This document shows, piece by piece, positions 1 through 13,100 of a stretch of 64,000 bases of DNA; the first letter of the stretch is position 1, and the number at the start of each line of letters is the position of its first letter. Both the position numbers and the translations under genes were made by a program. Location of the stretch: assembly GCA_023334545.1 (NCBI GenBank), contig JAADVB010000042.1:1-64000 (forward strand), given 5' to 3'. A model generated the notes under the pieces. That model saw only the letters and a program-made list of their open reading frames with translations, searched no databases and was not told the origin of the DNA. This DNA is from Salisapilia sapeloensis. Its lineage: Eukaryota; Oomycota; Peronosporomycetes; Peronosporales; Salisapiliaceae.

Positions 1-280
1 GCTTTTTCTGTATTCCCATTCCTCTCTTCTGCAGCATCCAGTAGCAATCGTATTTAGACAATTCATGAAGAACAAGTTATCTTTAAAGGTGAAGTTTTCG
101 TTGTCTCTGCAATTGTCTCCGATAGTCTCTTCCACATTGTCACAGTTACGAGAGGACCAGCGTCCATGCTCGAGAGCGCAGAGCGACTGTGCTGGTATCC
201 GATCGGGCTACCGGTCAGGAGAATTGCGCAGGTGGCCGGAAGGTTGACCCAACGATGACAACTAAAAACGGCAAGAAATC

Positions 281-1750
281 ATGGCCATGCTGCGGACAGC
301 TCTGCGGCTCTCGGTTACGCCGACAACGGCGACGTGCATTCGACATGCACCAATTGCAAGCACTTTAGCTGCTATGGAACATGTCAGAGGCAAAAAGACC
401 TCCTCCAAGTCCAAGTTTACTGCGCCAGAAGGTAAAAACAACTATAAAATGGCTGGATGGCTCCATTTAACTTCATCTTCGTCTCTATAATGCGTAGATC
501 GAAGCGCAGCATTGGCTATGGCTGTCAAACAGATCGAGAGCAGCTTCGGTAAAGGATCTGTAATGCAACTTGGCTCAACGTACGCTCATATAGTTACTTT
601 AGGATACATTTCTTTCACTCATTGCTAAACGAAGATGGAAACAGGAAAATTGCAGAGCGAGTAGAGACGATATCAACTGGGTCACTTTCACTGGACATTG
701 CATTGGGCACTGGAGGTATTCCAAAAGGCCGAGTGGTGGAGATCTATGGCCCAGAGAGTTCTGGCAAAACCACTCTATCTCTTTCGACCATCGCCGAGGC
801 CCAACAGAATGGAGGCACTTGTGCATTCATCGATGCTGAGCACGCCATTGACGCTCAATACGCTAGAAATTTAGGAGTAGACATTGATAATTTGTACATT
901 TCACAGCCCGACTCCGGGGAGCAGGCGCTCGAGATTGCAGACACTTTTATTCGCTCCGGTGCGGTGGATATGATCGTAGTCGATAGTGTCGCTGCCTTGG
1001 TACCGCGGGCAGAACTGGAAGGCGAGATGGGTGATCCGCAAATCGCCCTCCAAGCCCGTCTGATGAGTCAAGCACTACGGAAACTATCTGGATCGTTATC
1101 CAAGTCGAACTGCACTCTAGTATTTCTGAACCAGATTCGTCAAAAAGTAGGAATCATCTTTGGTTCGCCAGAGGTGACGTCTGGAGGCACTGCTCTACGT
1201 TATTATGCATCCGTGCGTCTGGACATTCGTCGCCGAAATGCGATCAAGGAAGGTGATGGGATCGTCGGCCACGAGATCGAAGTGAAAGTGGCGAAAAACA
1301 AACTTGCGGCACCTTTCAAAGTAGCCAAGTTTGACATGATCTTTGGCAAAGGCATCGACCGCTATTCGGAACTGGTATGTTTCCTACGATGTATACAAAA
1401 TGCAAGTAGAGTGATTGTCGATGTAGTTGGAATTGGGCGTGCAGCAGGGAATTATCAAGCGATCGGGTGCATGGTTTTCACTGGCGGATCAGGATGGTAT
1501 TTACTAAAGAGATCTGCAACATCGACATGACTTAACGTTTGTATGTGATCCAGAACCGATCGCGCAGGGGAAAGCCAAAGCAAAAGTGTATCTGGAAGGT
1601 CATCCGGAAGTGGCGGATCGGATTGAGGGCGAATTACGTCGGCGTCTGTTCGAGCCATTAACCAGTTCAGATGACGTGGACGAGGATGACGATAGGCTGG
1701 AAAGTGAAACATCCGAGGTGGAAGAAAGCCAAGATACGGGACGTAGCTAA
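281..1750 (+). CDS. recA: Mitochondrial-type RecA recombinase, five exons
   Basis: This is a bacterial-type RecA, the ATP-dependent strand-exchange protein of homologous recombination. Exons 281-431, 498-579, 645-1374, 1427-1496 and 1554-1750 join in frame to 409 residues; all introns are GT-AG (52-66 bp). The first ~30 residues (start [12 protein letters not shown]) are basic, hydroxylated and free of acidic residues, like a mitochondrial presequence. The RecA core follows: the FGKGS motif, Walker [10 protein letters not shown] near residue 113, FIDAEHAID, and the L1/L2 DNA-binding loops (NQIRQKVG, then [10 protein letters not shown]). The C-terminal [11 protein letters not shown] block appears only once the fourth intron is placed at 1375-1426. 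The tail is acidic, as in many RecAs. RecA of this kind in eukaryotes is of endosymbiotic origin and acts in organelle DNA repair. The exon 2/3 junction (580-644) is the least certain; family identity is certain. Confidence 0.93.
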
Positions 1751-2024
1751 ACGCAGTAACCAAAGCGTCATGATCACTTTAAAAAGACCAGTGGTATTGA
1801 CTTAACGTTTGTATGGGTTGGTGTCCGACTTGATTCCAAAAAGATTGTTACTTGCGAGGTGGATCTTGCGTTTAGAATACAATGCGGTACTACTAATGAG
1901 ACGACAGGTGGTCTCGTGGAGTGTCGTATCGTCAGCGTGGTCTTATTAGCATCTCCGAGCGCGTAGGTGGCGTTGTTCCGATCGGACTCGTAGCTCAAGT
2001 GAACCATTTATCTTTGTTGGAGAG

Positions 2025-4055
2025 ATGCCGGCAGAAATGAGTGGGAGCTCCATGGATGTCTTCCTCGGAGTCCTGACGGTCGTCATCTTCCTGGTCATGT
2101 CCTGCGGACTGTACATGCTCCGTACTCGCCTACTTCGACATCGGGAAGAGATAAGACAGCACTACTTGCATAGGTACAAGCCTTTGCTGCTCATGTAGGT
2201 AAATACGTCATCAATAATGTATGTATAGGATGCTCATGACACAGCGAGAAGCCGTCACGCGCTTGGACCTCGAACGAGAGTACGTCATGTCACGATTTGC
2301 TTTGCATGCAAGCAATATACTTACACAGCTGTAGAGGAGAGATGGATGAACGATGGAAATGCCATGTATGTGATTTCACGAACCCAATGGACCAACGTGT
2401 CTGCGTCTTGTGCGGTACCAAGCAAGTCAGCAATCGAACAGGTACGCCACAAGTATACCTTCCTGTGCCACAGAGTATTCATCGAAGCCACAGAATCCAT
2501 CCCGCCAATGCTCGAGGATACGGCGGACGTCAAACTCGTGCCATACGGTGCCAGCTCAAGTCTCAGTTTGTCCCGAGGCCCACGAGCTTCTGTCGCGGCT
2601 GCACCTAATGTCAATACATTGAACTATCGTCAGCGGTATGCTCGTAAGCGAAAGGAGTGGACTCGTGAGATAGGACTAGACGGATCTGCCTTTTGGGTGC
2701 GTCAAGATCGAGTAGCTAGTGTAAGTTTAGACCCTTCCCAACGTCCGTCCACTGGTTTTGTGACATGCCTCGTCCGTTCTTCCATCCAAAGCGAAGGTAG
2801 ACTTACGATCGCCGAATCCAGTCATGCGGACGCGACGAGGACAATCGGCGGATACAAGATCCGTGCAGAGGACATGGAAGTGATTGATCATATTTCTCAA
2901 CTACCTTTTCCTCAAAAGTATACTTGGTTCCTCGAACGCATGGACACGTTGCTAAAGCCATGGGACGAAGGGCGAATTAAGGTTTCTGTCCATCGAGAAT
3001 CGATTCTAGTGGAAAGTATGGAGCAGTTGCTAGGGATCCAGCCAGAGCACATCCACTATCCAATGCGCATTGAGTTTGTGAATGAGATTGGTATCGACGC
3101 AGGTGGTCTTCAGCGCGAATGGTTCACGATACTGTTCTCCAAGTTACTAGACGATGCACTCGGGTTGTTCATGACGTGCCATCGGAATAACCAGTCCGTT
3201 GCAATTAATCCGAACTCGCGCGAGTGTACCGTCGATCACTTGCTCTACTTCCGAGGCATTGGTCGTTTAATCGGAAGAGCCTTGTTGGAAGGACAGACTA
3301 TGCATACGAGGTTGTGTCTTCCGATTCTTAAACACTTTCTAGGTGTCCCGATCACCTTTTCCGACCTACAGTATGTCGACCCGGAAGTATATAAGAGCAT
3401 GAAGTATTTGAAGGAACATGATGGTGCCGAAGATCTAGGTATCACATTTAGCGTCGTGGAAGTGAAAGAAGGTAAGCCACGAGTGGTGGATCTCGTCGAG
3501 GATGGACAGAATGTCGATGTGACAGATGAGAACAAAGGCGAGTACCTTCACTTGAAACTCCGCTACTTGATGCTCGATCGATACAGCGACCAGTTGCGTG
3601 CATTGTCGCAAGGTCTGTTTGAAGTCGTGCCACAGGAAAATCTGATGGTATTCGACTACCAAGAGCTCGAGTTGGTCCTATGTGGTCTTCAGGGCATTGA
3701 TGTGAATGACTGGCAGCGCAATACGACGATCGGAGAAGGATTCGGCTCGTCTTATGTCATTGATTGGTTTTGGGAAGTATTGTCAGACCTAACGGACGAT
3801 GAACGCGCACGGTTCTTGCAGTTTGCGACTGGAACGGCGAGGGTACCTGTACAAGGCTTTAAGGGTTTGACAAGCTACGACGGTCGTATCTGTCCATTCT
3901 CGATTAAACCGCTAGTAAATCAGACGAGAGGGCTTCCGAGAGTCCATACATGCTTCAACCGTGTGGAACTACCGATTTATAGAACCAAGAAGGACTTAGA
4001 GGAAGCCATTTTGACGTTGCTCGATATGGAGCTGACAGAGTTTAGTGAGGAATGA
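2025..4055 (+). CDS. HECT E3 ubiquitin ligase with membrane anchor and RanBP2 zinc finger
   Basis: Exons 2025-2173, 2229-2279, 2329-2441 and 2494-4055 give 624 residues. Residues ~11-31 form one strong hydrophobic segment (core VFLGVLTVVIFLVMS) followed by basic residues, so a membrane anchor is predicted. At ~70-98 lies a RanBP2-type zinc finger (WKCHVC ... CVLC), a fold that often binds ubiquitin or RNA. The C-terminal ~330 residues are a HECT domain, including the N-lobe stretch EFVNEIGIDAGGLQREW. The catalytic loop LPRVHTCFN places the ubiquitin-thioester cysteine at residue 591. HECT ligases accept ubiquitin on this cysteine before passing it to substrates. The acceptor of the third intron could be 2487 instead of 2493, a difference of two residues. 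All three introns lie in the first 470 bp; the HECT part is one exon. The gene converges on MDN1, 133 bp away. Confidence 0.9.
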
Positions 4056-4188
4056 ATCAAGACAGATCTTTATTATTGCAAGATGTAGGACACTTCGATC
4101 TTGAATCTATGAATTTCGTAGCTAGTGCGTAATGGACATGGAATACAGCAAAGACAGAGTAGTATGAAAATGAAAATCTATTGTTCAT

Positions 4189-7100
4189 CTAGCTCTGCAT
4201 CCTTAGCATCTCAAACCATTGTCGAAGGGAATCTGCCAGGATCTCTGGAAGAAGAGACGATGTCGGTAAGATGACATAGTACGGGAACGGGTAGCTCTCG
4301 AGATATGGTACCATGGTCACTTTGCCCTTAGCGAACGAAACGCTCTTCGTGTCCAAAATCGACGTGCCTTCCTGATCACCTTGGTCGACCACGAGTAAAA
4401 CGATCAATTGTTGTTGCTCCAACGCTTTCTCGATCAACTTCTTGATTCGAATGCGTCCGTCACTGTCGAATCGACCGTCCGAGATGAGGAAGACAATCTG
4501 CGTAAAGTCCACGGTAGACCCGGCGCCAGCAGACGAGTTCAGTTTTGCTTCATCCAAAAGCTTCACGATGCTGTCCAAAGTGTGCACCATGTGCGTCTTC
4601 TTTTGCTGGAAGCCAAACTGGGCAATGACTCGTCCACCAGCATCATCCGTGAAAGGAGCGTCAAACGCATGCAAGAGTTCCAACTTTTGTCCAAACTTGG
4701 CAACAGCTAGCTCACCCACTTCCAGCTGGGTGAGCGATCGACACAAGGTCGTCATTGCCTCAAGTGCAAGGCGTCCTGCATGGTTATCTGCCATGGATTC
4801 AGAGTCATCAATGGCGACCATGACCTGATATGCGCGTTTCGACGGCTTCGTCCGACGCATCCAGATCTTGTCCTTTCGGAATTGACTCGCGATGTATGGA
4901 ATGACTTTGCGCATGTTGATACGCTTGCCAGTACGGAAGTCGCCCTCCAACTTCGCTCGCAACATCGGTTCGAGAACCAATCGAAGCTGTTCGCATAGAC
5001 GCTGAGATGAGAACGACGTAAGAGCTGCATACTTGCTCCACAACTCGGATCCACGCTGTGCGATCGAGGCATTGTCACTATTACCCCATTGCGCAATAAA
5101 TTCATCCAAGTCTTCACGAAGCTTGGCGACATCTTCCTCAGTCAACAGACTCGTTTCCTCCACTTCCATCTCCTCCTCTGCTTCTACACTGTCCATCGCT
5201 GGGTTCGACGTCTGCAGACCTGCCATGGATGTGGCTAGATCTTCATCGTTGTCGACCTCACCGTCCAGTTTTTTGTCCTTATTGCTCTCATCGTCAGGCT
5301 TGCTTTCAAAATCCGGATCTAGCATGTCCATGCGAGCCTCATGATCACGTTCGCCTTCTTCGCGAGGTTGAGGCTTACTTCGCTCCTCCTCCTCCGTTTT
5401 CTCCTCTTCCTCCATCTGCATCGCTGCAGCTCCCATGGACCCGTCCTCAGGCTCACCCATCTCGGTGTCCTTCTCTTCCTCGCCTTCTTGCTCTTGACCC
5501 ATGACTTGGTTTTCATCGGCAGGAGCTAAAGCATGCTGAGCATCCTCATCTTCATCAGCAAATTCGGCAGCAGTCATCTCTTCATCCTCATTCTCATGAC
5601 GATTCTGACTCGAATCCTCTGTCGTATCGTCCGCTTCACGCTCAATCATCTCCACACGTCGTTTCCAATGCTCTTGAGCGTTCTGGGCATCTCGATACGG
5701 ATTCGGTTCCTCCTTTCGTCGCTTTTGCTGCTCCTTTGGCGTCTGCGCTTGAGAGGAAGAGTCCACTTCCGAAGTAGGACGCCACTCGTCCTCGGTACTT
5801 GCATTCACATCACTACTCGCTTGCTTTTGCTTCGAGTTGCTAGACTGCTCTTCCTGCTGCTCTTCATTCATTTCACCACCTTCCTCCTCGTCCTTTTGCT
5901 CCTCACTTTGCTCTACGTCATCCGCTTGATTCGTCGCCTGTTCACCTGCCACAGCCGCCGACGCCTTGTTCTCGTCATCGTCAATCGTCTCTTGAGGTTC
6001 AGGAGCTTCCTGTTCCTCCTTACTCTCATCCTCGACGTCATCTTCGAGACCACCAGCGCCAGCAGAAGCAGCATTCTCATCCATTTCCTCCTCCTCTTCT
6101 TTCTCTTCCTCCTTGTCATCTCCTACCTCTGGCTCCATGCTCTCATCTTCCTGTCCTGCCTCTTCCATATCTTCATCCTCCCCTTGGTCAGCAGCGTTGC
6201 CCTCAGGCTCGTCCTGACCATCCTCATCGTCCCCATCGAGCTGCATGTCGTCTGGCAGATCTTCACCTTCTTCCTCTCCGCGTTCGTCTTGCTCTTGCGC
6301 ATCGACGTCCTGATGATGCTCTTCATAGTTGTCTTCCAAGTCATCATTCACAGGATCCTCTGGTTTGTCTTCATTCATGCCCTCATCCTCCTTCGTCTCA
6401 GGCTCTTGCTGCGGTGGCTTATCCTCTTCCTGTTTCTTCTCGGACTCGCCAGCATCATCATCGTCCTTGCCTCGAATCTCGTCCTCCAGCTGCTCTTCCC
6501 CATCCACATTGGCATTCTCTTCAAACTTTTCCTTTTGCTTGTCGATCTTGTCGTCTTCATCATCCGAGTCATCACCCCACATCTTCTCATCCACAACGTT
6601 CTCTTCATCCTGCTCTAGATCCCCCATCTCACGATCCAACTCCTCTCCTTCCTCCTCCTTATCATCCTCTTTCTGCTCTTCATCCGGCACATCTTCCATC
6701 GTCCCTTCAAAGTCATTCTCCATCTCCATACCCTTGTCCTGGTCCTGCTTCTGTCCTTCCGACTGCTCATTCTGCTCCTCTCCTTGTAGACCTAGAAGCT
6801 GTTCTTCATCCTCAATCTGATCACTCACGTCCTTCTTTCCTTCTCCTTCGCCCATACCGGTACCTTCGACATCGTCCTGGAACTGCATCTTCCCATCACC
6901 TTCACCACTCTCGTCGCCTTCCTCCTCTTCCGTCCGACAGAAGCCGTGGAAGAACAAGTTGCGGAAGACTCGAACGAGAACGTAGTCTAGCTTCATCATA
7001 CTCTTGTGCGTCACAAGCAGATCGACGATCAATTGACGACTAATAGACTTGACCGCCTCGAGCGCTGGGTTCACAGCTTCCATCATGGACAAGCATGTCG

Positions 7101-10100
7101 ACAACGTGTCACGTCGTTCCGTATCATCCGGATGGTTGGATAGGTGCGTGTACTGATCAGAGAGCTTGGCAAGGACAGTGGATAGCTTGGAAGAGATCTG
7201 CTTGATCTTGACTGCCTTGACAAGTTGCGTCAGATGATTCATCTGCGATGTAAGTGTGGACTCTTCCGACACCTCTTCACTCTTGTCAGACTTTGATAAC
7301 TTGGTAGCTTCTTGTACCCCGACAAGAACGGTTTCAACTAGATCGTCATAATCAGAGGTAAAGGCATGAAGAGCTTCATCAGTAGTGGTGCTCAATGTAT
7401 CGATCGACATGCTTTTCGATACATCCGCAGCTCGGAACTGACGATCTTGCTTCATCAATGCGACGAGAGCAGAGTGCAGCTGATCGACACTTGCACTCGG
7501 TGCAACGGACGTGACAGAAGCTGCCAATTGTCCTAGCTTGGACAAGACCATCTCGAGCTTATTCGAGTTCTTTTCCAAGACATCGATACTGGTCGGTAAC
7601 GTCGGCTTCGGAGTAATCTGGTTCACTTCTGGCGATACACCACATCGCTCTTTACTGGCAATAGCATTCATGGGTTGCGCCAGTCGGAGAAGAGATGAAT
7701 GGTGCACAGGAGGTGCACCTAACGATCTCGGGAGGGTACTTGATGACTTGAGCGAACCTTCCACCTGATCCAGTAGAGACGAGCACTGGGATACAACGTC
7801 CATGAGGGAGCTCGTGCTGCTATTGCTACCAGACGTCGCCACAAGCTGTGCGATCGCCGCTTCTAGATCCTCCAGTGGTGTACGCATTCGAAGCACAACA
7901 TCCAGCTGATGCAGTTTCCAACGCACGAGTCGGTCCAAGTCATGTGACTGAGAGCTTGATGACTCTTGGAGGAAAGCAGACTTGAATTCGTGCAGCTCTG
8001 ACAGAGTCGACAAGCCTTCCATCAGATGCTCATGGCTGAGGGAAGAAGCATGCAGCAACTGACGCTGTTGAAGCATGTTTAAAAGCATGTTCTCGGCGTA
8101 TCCACTCATTCGATCGACTTCACTCATGGACAAATCTTTCGAAAAGTTGGAAGCAGCACTAAAGCGTAGAGAAGACAGTTGGCTCAAGAAGCGATAGTAG
8201 TAACTATCAGCACGTTCCCAAAGCCACTTTGGTCGCAATCTTTCGATCTGCGTTTGCTTCATCTCTGCTTCCTTCTTCTTTGCTTTTCCCTTCTTCTTCA
8301 ACTGACCAGAGTTACCTTCGGCTTCTGGCAGGTCAACAAGTGCGTCGATGTCATCTAGCTCAAGGCATGACAAGACTTCCGGCGCATCGATAGCAAATAT
8401 GTCTTCCATCCGTTGCTGCTGCTCTGGTAGTCGCAGACGATGGTACTCTAGCCCCTGCGTCTTCAACTCACTCAAGAGATCAATGAGCGCCTTCTTCTTC
8501 GCACCCTTCGGAAGCTCCTTACTCTTCTTCTGCAACAAGTCCATGCGGTAGAATACGGCAGAGCATAGCTCTTCCACTACTTCCATCGGCTTCTGACGAC
8601 ATTTCACCTCTTCTCTCGACAAAATGTGGGAAGTCGTGAACTCTGTGATGCGTTTAGACAGCTTCGGAAGACGCTCTGCATACGTAGAGCCGGGCACGAG
8701 CTTGACTTGTGTCAAAGACTTCGACTGGAGGACCTCTGGCGACAAACGCAGCACCACGATCTGTTCTGGCTCAGTCTCACTCATCTCCGTATCCTCCTCT
8801 TCATCCTTCGGTGGCGGAGTGTAATCATTGAAGCTGGTCAAGTCCGTCTTGGTGGCGTTGATACCGACGAAACCACCTTCTTTGCTAATGCCATTGTCCG
8901 TTGCAGTGTCCAGGATCGATTGCATCGGTACAGTGAGCACTGCGTCGTAATCTCTCACAAACTTCATGAGCTTTCGGTGTGATTTCTCAGCTGATTCGGC
9001 CAATGAGTAGTACGTCTGCTCATCCCATCGAGCGATCTTGACGAACTCCTCTAATTTCTTCTGAATAGGAGCCTTTAGGCCGTCCCACTGGCGGCCGAGA
9101 TGCGTCAAGTGCTGTCCATAGTATCGGTACAAGTGGTACAGCACCTTGCCTAGCGCAAAGTGGGATCCGTATGCGTGCTGACTGCTCGAAGAGTTCCAGA
9201 ATTGCGTTAAAAGTTGACAGCAGAGCGAGTACACAAGCAACAATCTAGTTTCGTACTGTCCAATCGGACAGGAACGAAGGTAGCTGTCGAGTGTAGAGAA
9301 GAGTTCACTCATCCACTTACTCTTCTCTGTGGTCGGAGCAGCACTTCCATCATGCAAGAAGATCCATGAAGATTCAGCATTCAGGTACAGCCACTGGATC
9401 TCGCTTTTAGCTGTCAAGTCTTCATTCAGACGACTCGAGTCCACATCAGCTTCAAACGGAGAAGTGAGGAGCGAGTACAGCTGCAGCCAAGACTTTTGTG
9501 CCTGATTACGATGCTGCTTCTCCTTCATGACGAGCAAGTGAGGCCACGAGTACAGCTCGAGCTTGCGCCAGCGTGTCACGAGTGCAGATAGAGGCGACAG
9601 CTGTGCTGAGATCGAGTAGTCTCGAGCAGCGTATGCCTCCCAATCTTGGGCTTTACGAAGCAGGAGCTCAACGCTCGTGAGCGTCTGAGCAAGTGGAACA
9701 CTGATAGCAAAGTTACGAATACGGTCAGCAATGCGGACAATCTGCTGCAGAATGGCATGGTCTGGCCACATCGCCAGCAGTCCCTGGACTCGGATCAACA
9801 AGTCTTGCAACGGACGTGCCACGAGGATCATTTCTTTCACGAATGGATCTCGGTGGAAGTCAATGCCGCTAACATACGTGCTGGAGAGCGAGTCTAGAGA
9901 CGGCACAGAAGACATTTCAAGTCTAGACTGCACGATGGATGCAGCAAGATTGCCTGACGCGAGGATAGATTGCTCGATAGATCCAGACGATAAGGCATTT
10001 ACAGCTTTGTGGAGTCGAGTAGCTAGCGTAAAGGAACGAGCAAATGCTTGGAGCGCATTCTTACGGCTGCGGCTGACTGTGTTTGAATGAGTTGCAACGG

Positions 10101-13100
10101 CGTAGAGACTCACGTGCACGTCGAACAACTGCAGCAGTAATTTGTCACTGATGACGATGTCATTACTGCTGTCACCTCGCTGTTGACCGCTATTCAAGAA
10201 CGACTCGACATTGCTCGTACCGTAGTCTGGGAACTGCTCCTGATACTCCTTTTCAAGCAACTCTTCTTCCGTCTCAAGATCGACCTGTCGCGTTTTGTAC
10301 TTGACAAGCTCTTCTTCTTCTAATCGCTTTTGCTCAATAGCATTCTGTTGGTCCTTCCACTTGGTTAAGAACGCATCGAATAAGGACTTTGCATGATCTA
10401 GCGCTTTTTCCGCCACAGACACCGACACGGACTGATTGGCTGCAATCACAGCCATCACGTCGCGTCGGAACTGGAACTCGGATCGGTCCAATGCAATCTC
10501 TAGGAGCGCTACATCACCTTTGCTGCTGTGCATGTAGCCTAGAATCTGGTTCAGAAGAGACTGCTTCCCAGTCGCATTTAAGAGTCCATCGATCTCTCTC
10601 CATGCACTCGTGTTTGCACGAGGTACGGACGGGAACTGCACGAGCGACTGCATCAGAGCAGCCTTATCTTGCTCCTGAACCTTCGTCTTCATCTCGACGA
10701 CACGGCGCTGCAAATCCATCACCAACAAACCAAGACCTTCCACAACGGTACTGATCGATGCACTCACGGGTTCAATGACATCCCGGAAACTCGCAAAGTA
10801 CTTGGAGCAGATCTGATGGACGAAACCTTCCACCGTCTGTTGTAGGATCTCCAATTCGCCTTGCAGACGCTCCATCACCGGAAGAGATTCCGACGACTGA
10901 ATTTGCTGCGTGATAGTGCCAAGCTTTTGCGGTGATAAAATTGTCATTTGGAAGCGCAGCAGCTCTCGGAATAGCTCAGCAAACTTCTGTGCAGAGACGA
11001 CTTCTACAGACTTGGACGATCCAGACTTGCTCTCTTGGTATCGCTGGACAGAGTAGGCAGAGATGTCTTTAATACGATTGTACAGATACTCTAGCTCCTC
11101 CGTTTCCTCCTTTGCAACCGAGTCGCTCTGTTCAGGTACGACATGCAGACGTTGAGACGCTTGGACCGCTGCGTCATGCAACGTTCGTCCGGCCAGACGT
11201 TGCAACAGAGCATCCTGCTTCACGAGTGGTTTACTCGAAGGATCGACTGGAGAAGAAGGTGCCAACAGTTCCATCCTCAGTACACCTAATTGCACCATCG
11301 CTAGTCCTAGTGCACGAATATCGCCTGAGGAATTCTCGCTACACAAGAGTCCTAGTACATGTGCGATATGGGAATCGACTCGAGATACGAATGCATCGTC
11401 CGAAGACTGCTTCAGCAGCTGCAGTAGTTGCGGCACGTCCGTAGCAGCAGTCAATCTCTTCTGCAGAACAGCTAGAATATGAAGCCAATGTTCTTCCGTA
11501 AAGGTCTTCTTGAAGGCCATGATAGTGGACACAAGGATCGTTCTCAAAAGCGAAGTTATGCTTTCAGAGACATCGCTGGTTATTCCAGTAGAAGCAAGGA
11601 GATTGTGCTGAACCTTTGCAAGACGTGCCGTTCGGACAGGAGCTTCAATGACAGCAATCGTAGACTGCTCTAGATCCACTTCGCCAACATGATTTAGCAC
11701 AAGTGCACTTTCGACACATTGCAACAGTCTAGGCAAACCGCTCGTAACTCGAGCAGAGAGTTCACTGTCGTTGCTACCGACTGCAGTGGAGTGCTTTCGG
11801 AGATTGCGCAGACGACGTTGCGTGTTGAAAATCTCAAGAGCGACAGCGTCTGAATCGTTGAAGCTGTTGCAACGTAAGAAGCGGAAGAATCCAAATAAGA
11901 CTGTGTTCGTGTGTCTTGTCAGTAGGTCCATAAAGTTCCCAATATCCCCACCTTGTCCCTCGACATCGTCCGCTTTGTTCAAGAAAGCATGCCCGCTCCA
12001 GACAAGGTCTTGGTATGCATGGTACGTTGCAGGATCACGCAGACCAAGCTCCATGAGTTTCTGCACCAATTTCTCCAGTTCAGTCAAAACACTGGCAATC
12101 TCGTTCTCGAGTTTTGTTTCAGCAATGTCCACAGCTTGCACGTGGTAAGAGTTCGCAATGTCTATCAATCTAGTGATCAACGCAAGCTCTTCCTTTGCCA
12201 GTCGAACTTCGATTAACGGTCCGAGCTGGAACTGCACCAATTGGTCAATGAACGCAGCACTGTCTTTTAGATCGAAGAGCAAGATCGGAACATCGCGGCC
12301 CAATCGTCTCTCATCATCATTCATCAACTCCATCATTGCATTCTCAGGCGTGTCTTCCAATTCGCGCAAGTACAAAGTCTTCTTCTCCAACTCCGACGTG
12401 ACCTGCTCTTGACTCTGTCGAATCTTCTTTAGCAATGCAGGAGGTAGCTTCAAAATCTCTTGCGACATCCACTTTCCACCTGCTTCACCACTCGTACGCG
12501 TGTGCTGCTGTGCCATGTAGGAGAATGCACACAAAGCATGTAAGACTTCCTTACGTGTCTCTGTATCGACAAAGAAGAGAGGTGATACGTCCAATCGACC
12601 ACTCTTCATGGCAGCTTCCATAGATGAAACGCCTCCGAAGAGTAGTGCTAAAACATCTACCTGACCGTCCACAGAGCCATCTCTTCCATTCGCTAGATTT
12701 ACAGCAGAGAAGCAAGATTCGTTTGCATGCATGAAGTTGCTCGACAGTTTCTCCAGCAAGTATTGCGCGTGCCACATGTCAGAGTTCTTTGGTAGCAGAG
12801 CATGCCCACCATTCTTCCACAACGTATTCTTTCTCGGACTACGACCAATGGTCTGGAGAATCTCACTTTGCATACGCTCAGCAAGTGTCATCAGGTCATT
12901 GTAGCTTGTGGAGACATCGGCTCCAGTTTCACTCGAGACAAAGACTTCGTAGGCCTTAATCGACTTTGTCAGCCATTTCCAGTGCACCAGGAACCGAGTC
13001 CAGTCGAGTGTCGAACGGTCAAGATGAGTTGCAAAGTCGTATCGTGCACGAAGTGCAGACTGGAACCATTCCATCTCGTTGCTATCCTTCGCACCAATGG

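Noticed and set aside
2321-2614. Minus-strand open frame over the 5' end of the HECT gene
   Set aside because: Antisense shadow of spliced exons; no motif and no splice partner.
5533-6618. Long plus-strand open frame rich in Leu, Ile and Arg
   Set aside because: It is the exact antisense of the Asp/Glu-rich part of midasin. Its composition follows from reverse-complemented acidic codons, and it has no independent features.
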